Origin: Immersiella caudata
Lineage: Eukaryota > Ascomycota > Sordariomycetes > Sordariales > Lasiosphaeriaceae
NCBI GenBank assembly: GCA_030512335.1
Contig: JAULSU010000002.1
Span: 1,426,001-1,490,000 of the forward strand
Direction of reading: 5' to 3'
Length of the DNA stretch: 64,000 nt
The notes under the pieces were generated by a model that made no database searches, was not told the DNA's origin, and was given only the letters and a program-made list of their open reading frames with translations. Numbering within the stretch: position 1 is the stretch's first letter; every line of letters starts with the position of its first letter. Positions 57,019-64,000 of this stretch are shown here, piece by piece. A program made the position numbers and the translations under genes.

Positions 57019-57822
57019 GCTGGGCTGTCTGTTCACGCAGGCAAGGTCTCCATACGCGCCAGAGATGCGACATCGCTGGTTGCCTGCGGCACAGTATGGA
57101 CTACTTTGAACAGAGCTGTGCCGGTAAAGCTACCTCAGATGCAGTTTGGAGATGGGAATAGACGAGGCTGTACTGCATTGTGCAGTTTGGGGGTGAGCTA
57201 TCTGGCCTACGGAACAAACGTAAGTTGCCTGGATTTATTTTGGTTTATCTGATCGTTCGTTATCGTCGAGTAGCTTCCCATCCTCGTCACTGTCACATCC
57301 AGCATCCCCACACACATTCACTCCTTCGCGGTCCCCAAAGGGGGGCGTTGCCACTGGGGATGGGGAACTTCAGGCGCCAAGACTGAACATCCCCGATTAC
57401 GGCAGATCGAGTCGTCTCTTGCAGCACACCCCTGGGCTGTCATGCGCTGCGCTGCTACGTGTGCTCCGATGGGGCTGATGAGGGGCGTTTAAGCGCTGGG
57501 TGAGATTGAGCTGGGCTTGGTATGGCATCATACCTTGCCTCGTGTGTGAAGAGAGGGAAAGGAGGTTTCGGCTTTGAGTGTTGAGGCACGGCAAGGGGAT
57601 CATGGGTAGAGTGAGGCTGCTTACTTGGCTACCTGGCTCCATCCTGGCTGGGGAGCTGGTCGATGTAGTCTCACATCTCACCTCGAGTCTTTTCGGTCCC
57701 TGTTTATCCCGGGTGAAAGCTTGAGGAGGCTTGCTCTATCACTTCGCGTGCGTCGCGGGGAGATGGACGGACCGCATGGGTATCTTGTGGTGTGACTCGC
57801 ACATGAACTGACAAGGTCAGAT

Positions 57823-57841
57823 CAGGACAGGACAGGACAGG
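57823..57841. repeat. Short CAGGA tandem repeat
   Basis: Nearly four consecutive CAGGA units in non-coding DNA. Confidence 0.85.
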
Positions 57842-60800
57842 CCAAGTCAGACCTACGGTGTAGGGATCTTGTTGGTCTCGGGCGTGCGGTGTGATGTGTA
57901 ACAGCGCAGAATTACCACGAGGGGCTGGAAGAAGGGAGATGAGAAAGTGGACAACGTGGAGATGAGACTGAAGTCATGATCTAGGTTGAGAGTGAACACT
58001 GATAATAGGTTGTCAGGATGTCTACTGTCAACGGCCAGGTCGGCACGGGCGTGGTGGGTGTTCATGCGGGCTGCCTTCGCCGAGCCGAGACCCGCGTCGG
58101 GGTTGGTACGGCCGTTGGGGTGGGGCCGTGCCGGGGGGGAACCAGCCCGGGGTTACTGTCATCCAAGGTAGGTAGGGTTGGTGCATTTGGATTTGTTGAG
58201 GTCAAGGTATAGCTGGTGTGTTCCTGGCAATTAACCTTCGACTGTTAATCTTCACGACTGGTTGTGTGGAGGAGGGAGGGAAGAGATGAAGCTCAGATGG
58301 TGCTTGTTAGGCCAGGCCCGTGGCTGTCCCATTCGAAGAAGATGATGACGCCTTGAACAGTCCAGCATTCTAAAGTCGAATGGAGTGGCTGGGAAGATCT
58401 CCCCGGTTAGGTTTCCAGGCAAGGTGCTATAGTTCGCGAAGTAGGTCATTCGCCTGTTGAACATGTCCTTGACGACAGGCGAAGCTTGCAGGATCGTTGC
58501 CTTCGAGGGTACCCAGGAATTTGCTTCTAACCTCCACATCACTCCCTCGTGGCATCCCGTCTGTCTGCCTGTCTGTCTCGGTTGAAACTTCCACGCTGAG
58601 TCTTGAAGGGTTCGATGGTGCTACTTCGCTCTAGATGCTCACAGATGGGTTGACCATGTCACTGGAAGATTGGTGATGGTGGAGACACTCGTTTGTTAAC
58701 CTCCGAGGGCCGAGACATGGAAGGAGAGCGGGAAGGGGTATAGACTCCCAGAAAACTTCAAGGATCACAGGCTGGTAATCTAGGTAGATTGTGCTTACTA
58801 GGGATCAAGTGACCTTGAGCCTCCAGCCACGCTTCGGTCGGTGCAGCTGCGTAAGCTGGTTCCATCCGGGCAGTGTCCCGGATCCTCATGAGCTCGAGAA
58901 ATTGTCTCGACAGAACCATGCCAGGTCCGAGTCAAGAAAGTCTTGTATGTCAACGCAGATCCTAGGCTAGGGGACTTCGAATCACTGCGGTATCGACCCT
59001 GAGGATGCGGACATCGTTGGACGTGTGTTGTAATCCGAGTACCGTACACCCAACCCAATCCTTCGACCATCTCCCGCCTCAGCCCAGACCTTGACCCATT
59101 AGAATACTTTCGTCGAGAACCCTATTCCGTTACCAACCGGGAGAATAAGCGCCCCGTAACCGCTCATCAAGACGTAGCTGAACTGATCGTCCTCAAACTA
59201 ACATCAATAGTCTATTCTTAGACCACCAGTCAAAACCCACCAAACTAACCTCCACCAACTCCGCCCCTGGGTTGTCGCCTGAGTGGAGATGATGATGCGG
59301 TCTTGGCTTGTTTATTGATCCTCCATGCAAATCACCGATATCTTCTCGCTAGAGACGCAGTTGATATGGGGAATGAAGTTGGGGTTTGAAAAAGGGGTCG
59401 AGGTGATGATGTCACTGGCCTGCTTGAGAGGCCTTGCTAGGCTCACCTAGTCAAGCTGGTCATCAGGTGTCCACTCTGCCTGGGTCATTGGAGACGGTTG
59501 GGATCGATGTCGTTGAGTCAAACCCAAGGGCGGTCCAAATATCGGTTGGGCACAAAGTGCTTCGCGTGTGGTGTCAAAATGGGGGTGACCCCTTTTCAAC
59601 ACCACGACTCCATCGGCGATAAGTGACGCGACGAGATGGGACTGTAGCAAATAGAGCTCGCCGATAACCTACGTTGGCATGAAATATGCCGCCCCAGGCA
59701 AAACAAGGCCGGCGCAACGTTATTAGACGGCCAACTGGGCGCCGCCGTTTCCATCAAAACGGTCAACAACCCCAACATCACCACCCCCGGACCGCACCCA
59801 AGACCGTCCGGATCAGATCAGCCATAGTCATCACCGCACCGCACCGCTTCCGTCCCCCGCCCGCCCTCGGCCCGCAACCCACGTTGCCAGCGTATCCGCT
59901 TCCGCCACGGCCGCACCCGGAACCCTTCCCCAAAACCCCAATCCCACCTATCGAATCAAACGCCGCGTCCCCATTCCCGAAGGATCACCGCACCGGTTAG
60001 TCTCCCCCATCACATAACCCGCGCTTGCTGGTCAACCCACGCATGCGTACCGATGAGTAATTGACCGTAACCGCAAGTGGCGGAACGAGGAAGCGAATCG
60101 CTTACTCCGAAATTCGCGCGCTGGGATGTGAGATCACACCGACTATGTGTTAGTGTTGTGCCCAATACATATCACAGTATTCCAAAAGGTGATCATTGAT
60201 GATAGTGATGATGTGCTTCGTACATGATATTAAGCTACCTAGTTGAGAAAAGCCAAAAAGATAAATCGCTATGCTAATTCCTCATTGAAAAATAAGGGGG
60301 GTATCATGCTAAGTGCCAGTGCAGGGTATCGCTTCGCTTCGATCGCTTGCTCGGAAGCAAGTAGTAACAACAATAGATGGAAGAGAAAAAAAAAAGAAAA
60401 CATCAAAACTCCGTGATGGTGACTGCGATATCGATCGCATATACCCCGATGCCATGGTATGTAATGCCAAGAGTAAAAGGAAGTGCTGCGGGTGGGAAAA
60501 CAAGGCAGCTGGCCGCCAACTCTCTTCCCCGATCTTGTATGACGACAAGGATGCTGTGGACGCGACGGCCCGTGATGCCCCGTTCTCTCCCTCTTTTTTC
60601 CGAACCGATGCCATGATTGATCCATAGAGTACAACGCCCGAGACATAAAAATAATAATAATGTTATGTATGGGAAGAAAGTGTGCGCGCCGTCAGGGTTG
60701 AGAAAATGCGCGTTGTGGGGAAAAACCGGGTGCGGAATGGTCGACCCGGGGGAGAAAAAAAAAAGATCCGCTGACGTCGACAACTCAACGGGTAAAAGTT

Positions 60801-61666
60801 GCCAAATCTTGAAAGTGCGAAATATTCCAGGCTTCCCGACTTCCGATGGGAAAATCGAAGCTTGACCGCCTCGTCTTGGTAGCGAAAAAAAATCTGGAAG
60901 CGAAACGACAGCGCATCGATGCGCAGAGCGAGGTGTCCAAGCACCGACACCGTGCTGGCGCTAGAAGTATCGCTGTGCTGCCGCGGAGAGGTGACTCTGC
61001 CTTCTATTGGGCCGACACACAGCGAGGTGGGTTGTGGATGCGAGCGAGGTGTCTGGGGATCTCCTTCGGATCGGGGCGGGTGTTGACTGGCACTTTGTCG
61101 CGGCGTGCGCCCAATTAGGAATCCATCATGCATTGCCGAGGTACCACCAAGGTACTTTTCTGCCGAGGGCCACGCGGTAGTGTACCTACGCCGAGACTTT
61201 CCGAATTTCCCATCTGCCCCACCGCTTGAGTTCAGATGGAAAGTCGCTGTTTGGGTGAGCCGGGTCGCTTCCCGACCGGACCGCTCAAGTTGCGGGCACT
61301 TGGATCCGTGCCATAATGAAGGAGAAAAATCTCTGCGACCTGCGCGACCGGGATATTCTTGGAGAACGGGGACTTTTTCGGACGGGTGGCTGCGTCCAAA
61401 GTGAGGCCGAGACTGTGACTTGGTCTCGGGCGCTGCGCAGGGGGGGGGGAGATGGAGAAGTTGCGCAAGTCGCAGGTGTGTGCGACGAGGTGATAAAATT
61501 AATGGAATAGGTAGATGTTCTGCGAGCTGCGGTTAGAATGGTATATTCTGGGGGCCGCAAGCGAAGCGACTGCTAGTCAGACATACCGATTAATAAGTGG
61601 TTTGTGGTACCAGCCACGCCACATGCAATGGGATGGGTTGCAGACTCGACGAGCCGAGCTTCAACT

Positions 61667-62191
61667 CTACTCCGCCTCGGCGATGGGAGTCATCGCGCTG
61701 AGCTTGCTTTTCGGACCCTTCTTGGAGGAAGAGCCGCCACTGCCGCGTCGCTGGCGTTTTGCTGCCTGTTGCTGTTGTCGTCGCCTTTGCTCCTTCTCGT
61801 TAAGGAGAGTTCGCATCACATCGCGCTGATAGGCCGCCCGCTCGCGCTGCATCTCGAAGATCTCGGCGTCGGTCATGATGTTGGCGGCGGTTGGTGGTGA
61901 TACTACTGGCGATGCGCTGCCGTTGCTGGACACGCTACGTGCATCATCGTCGAACACGTCGAAGAAGAGGTCCTCGTCCGAAAGGTAGGATGTGGCGCGC
62001 TCCTCAGAAGAATCTGACTCGGAGAGCGATGTCCTCCTGGGCCACGACGGGAAGGCGCAGCTGGCGTCGGGACTCCTCGACGAGAACGGAGTCGGCGCGA
62101 TATCCATCGGTGACGACATGCTGCTGTAGGAACTGTATGAGTTGTAGGAGCTGCTGTAGGAGGAGCTCGATGAGCCGTATGAGCCGAACAT
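61667..62191 (-). CDS. Small Ser-rich protein with basic C-terminal helix, unknown function
   Basis: A single-exon frame of 174 residues that I cannot name. The first 35 residues are a Ser/Tyr run (MFGSYGSSSSSYSSSYNSY). A disordered acidic middle (RTSLSESDSSEERATSYLSDEDLFFDVFDDDAR) is followed by a charged helix (MTDAEIFEMQRERAAYQRDVMRTLLNEKEQRRRQQQQAAKRQRRG) with a likely nuclear-localisation signal, and a Lys-rich end. The helix is the most conserved-looking part. The pattern of an acidic patch plus basic helix suggests a nuclear regulator, but this is inference. It stands alone next to an 11-kb desert and is followed by 1.8 kb without a gene. Confidence 0.72.
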   Translation of the reverse strand: MFGSYGSSSSSYSSSYNSYSSYSSMSSPMDIAPTPFSSRSPDASCAFPSWPRRTSLSESDSSEERATSYLSDEDLFFDVFDDDARSVSSNGSASPVVSPPTAANIMTDAEIFEMQRERAAYQRDVMRTLLNEKEQRRRQQQQAAKRQRRGSGGSSSKKGPKSKLSAMTPIAEAE

Positions 62192-64000
62192 GGTGACGGT
62201 GTTGTGCGGTGATGTCTCGGGGTGTTGCGTGTATGTCGGTATGGTTGAGTTGCTGAACTGGCTGGATGCGATCCGTAGATGCTCTCGATGTATGCCGTGA
62301 TGTTGTTTAGGAGTTGTTTTGCTTTGCTTGACGAGACGGAATCAAGGTGGAGTGAAGCCTCACGGGTGGGCAGCGAGACTTATATGCCTGGTGACTCGGA
62401 CGGGGGGGAAACAAGAAGGGGGTGGGCGGAGGGCGGGAGGGTGTGGGGAGGCGCGTGTCAAGGGTGAGCGACCCAAGGAACGGGATCTCGTGGGGCAGAT
62501 TAAATTCTGGGTCCCGTTGGTGCCTGCTAGGCCAAAACGGGCAGTCGGCGGGATTTCACATTTCACGAAAAAACTGGAATTCTGGAAAAGCAACCGACGC
62601 GCAAGGGTGCTCGCCCCGTCCGACGGGGGGCCACCGCTGGCCAGCACAAGCCATTCCACCGCGCTACCAGGGGCTCCTGGTATGTTTTGGCAGCGCCAGT
62701 CAGCCCGGAAGCGTCGCCGGTGGCCACCGGGAGCGCCCCTTGGGTCCCCGTGGGTTGGTCTCTCCTGTTTCCCCGGAGCCTGTGCGAAAGAAAAAAAGGA
62801 GGCCGTGGACGCTTCCGTTTGCTGGGGTGTGATACAGCGGACAACGCGCTGGCGTCGCTGGCGTTGCTTGGTCGCGTTCGCTGGGTTCCCAGGATGGTGC
62901 CTTCCCTGCCCAACCTGCCAACCGCAGACGTGGGCACTGACACGGCCCTCCCACCTCCTGCCCGTTCCGCCCTTCTCCTCGAAATTCGAGCGCTTCCATT
63001 GGACCCCCCACGCGCATAGACAAACAGCGCACTTGCGCCGTCCGCTCGCTGACACGCCCGAACAGAAGTTGCGGTGTCTGACCGCCTTCCGCGACAGAGC
63101 CAACTGGCGACAACTCAGCGCACCGCTCGCTGCCTCGCATTGCCCAGTCCTGTGCCTTACACACGGTCAGAACCCGAATGCTGCCTTTATTGGGCACTGC
63201 CACGGTTGGCCTCGCAACGTATCATGACGTATCCGCACTCACCGCTGGGCCCAAACGACCCAAACCCGTTTGCCCTGTTTGCTGCTTGCTCTCGGCAATC
63301 AGGGCCGTCTCCCTTGCGCTTTTGCCCAGGCAGAGCAAGGCAGCCCGACCAGATCTCTGGGAAAGCTGCAATCTCCCTGGGCCCCGCCGGAACCACCAGC
63401 GCGGTTTTTTCTTCTTTTTTCTTGTCGGTGCGCGAAATGATACCGATGGGCGGGCGAGCAGGGTCCGCGTCGAACGAAAAGAAAATCTGCCCCCATCCCC
63501 CCCTTTCCGGCCCCATTCTCCGCCTAGGCCGCCAGCCAGGGAGCCTGGCCCCCATCCCTTCCCCGGGTCCTCCCCCGGCACACCCCGGTCAGCCCATCTG
63601 CGCCTAACGGCTGGCTGGCGCTGCGTGCCACACCCGCCGCTTTCACCGCCTGAAATTCAGACGGTCAATCAAACGGAGCGGAGCTAACAGGAAAAAGCAC
63701 TACCGTTTGTTTTATTGGACCGATAGTTACTCCTACTGGCTCCCATGATTGCTTCTTTGCTAGCTGATTGCTCGTCACTTTCAGCCCTTTCTTTTTGATA
63801 GTTTGACATATCACCAACAGAAGCAAGGAAATGGGGACAAACTCGTCACCCCCTTTTCGACTTTGTCAGAAACTTGAATCAGTCCAGATGGGTTTGCACG
63901 CAGGATCCCGCTTCTCCCGAATGCGACTCGGGGTCGCAAAGGTTCGGTCAGCGTTGCGACTCACGCCGCAAACGGGATCTGAATATAGGGAATGCAGAGT
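62192..64000. other. Upstream region of the Ser-rich gene, to the window end
   Basis: About 1.8 kb. Open frames on both strands (62319-63227 plus, 62360-63103 minus) cover the same DNA and look like GC-driven noise. It should hold the Ser-rich gene's promoter and leader. The last 300 bp are AT-richer. No gene was recognised. Confidence 0.45.

Larger units (their letters stand above)
50520..61666. other. 11.1-kb gene-free stretch
   Basis: No recognisable protein in any frame, on either strand, between the start of the WD40 gene and the stop of the small Ser-rich gene. Open frames up to about 220 codons (for example 52285-52938, 52641-53267) overlap open frames on the other strand, have no domain motifs and share the skewed Arg/Ser/Pro/Ala composition of GC-rich non-coding DNA. 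No transposase or polymerase motif is visible. The first kilobases should hold the WD40 promoter. An inverted repeat and a CAGGA repeat are listed separately. Unannotated long non-coding RNAs or a gene of many tiny exons cannot be excluded. Confidence 0.5.

Noticed and set aside
62319..63227. 302-codon plus-strand open frame and 247-codon minus-strand frame over the same DNA
   Set aside because: Mutually overlapping frames in GC-rich DNA, no recognisable motifs, upstream of a real minus-strand gene.

Overview
The window looks like nuclear chromosomal DNA of a GC-rich filamentous ascomycete (Pezizomycotina, probably Sordariomycetes; a Chaetomiaceae/Sordariales-like genome is my best guess from protein flavour, and is inference). 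The reasons are genes split by short introns (about 50-145 nt, mostly GT-AG with CTAAC/CTGAC-like branch points), eukaryotic housekeeping genes (Arp3, TFIIH Tfb4, RPL15, Pol III Rpc9, PIG-H/Gpi15, Pus3), a Pol III tRNA gene, and no operon structure. I see no telomere repeat, transposase, virus or biosynthetic cluster.

Layout from left to right: tail of an unidentified gene; tRNA-Gly(UCC); arp3 (-); a taspase-type threonine endopeptidase (+); tfb4 (-); rpl15 (-); a nuclear-looking basic/coiled-coil protein (-); a PSP1-domain protein (-); a 5.6-kb gene-free stretch; the mitochondrial Fe-S scaffold nfu1 (-) divergent from a HIT zinc-finger protein (+); an unknown disordered protein (-); a 3.9-kb gene-free stretch; a RasGEF with a built-in Ras-like domain (+); a TDT-family (malate/sulfite type) transporter (-); a PRPP synthetase with a large insertion (-); rpc9 (+); a divergent Rho-like GTPase (-); pus3 (+); gpi15 (-); a 1,709-residue WD40/disordered scaffold (-); an 11.1-kb gene-free stretch; and a small Ser-rich protein (-).

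The genes do not form one pathway. Several are growth and translation genes: rpl15, rpc9, pus3, tRNA-Gly, tfb4 and the PRPP synthetase all serve transcription, RNA modification or nucleotide supply. arp3, the RasGEF and the Rho-like GTPase belong to cytoskeleton or signalling functions. The most useful second-look items are exon-level and domain-level: a GC-AG intron that repairs the GTPase frame, an 8-nt micro-exon in the transporter, a Ras-like domain with degenerate G motifs fused ahead of a RasGEF, an unusual Rho-like GTPase, and three long GC-rich deserts with a few palindromes and short repeats.

All exon models were built by hand by joining reading frames at splice consensus sites. I ran no alignment, so exact splice sites and starts need transcript data.
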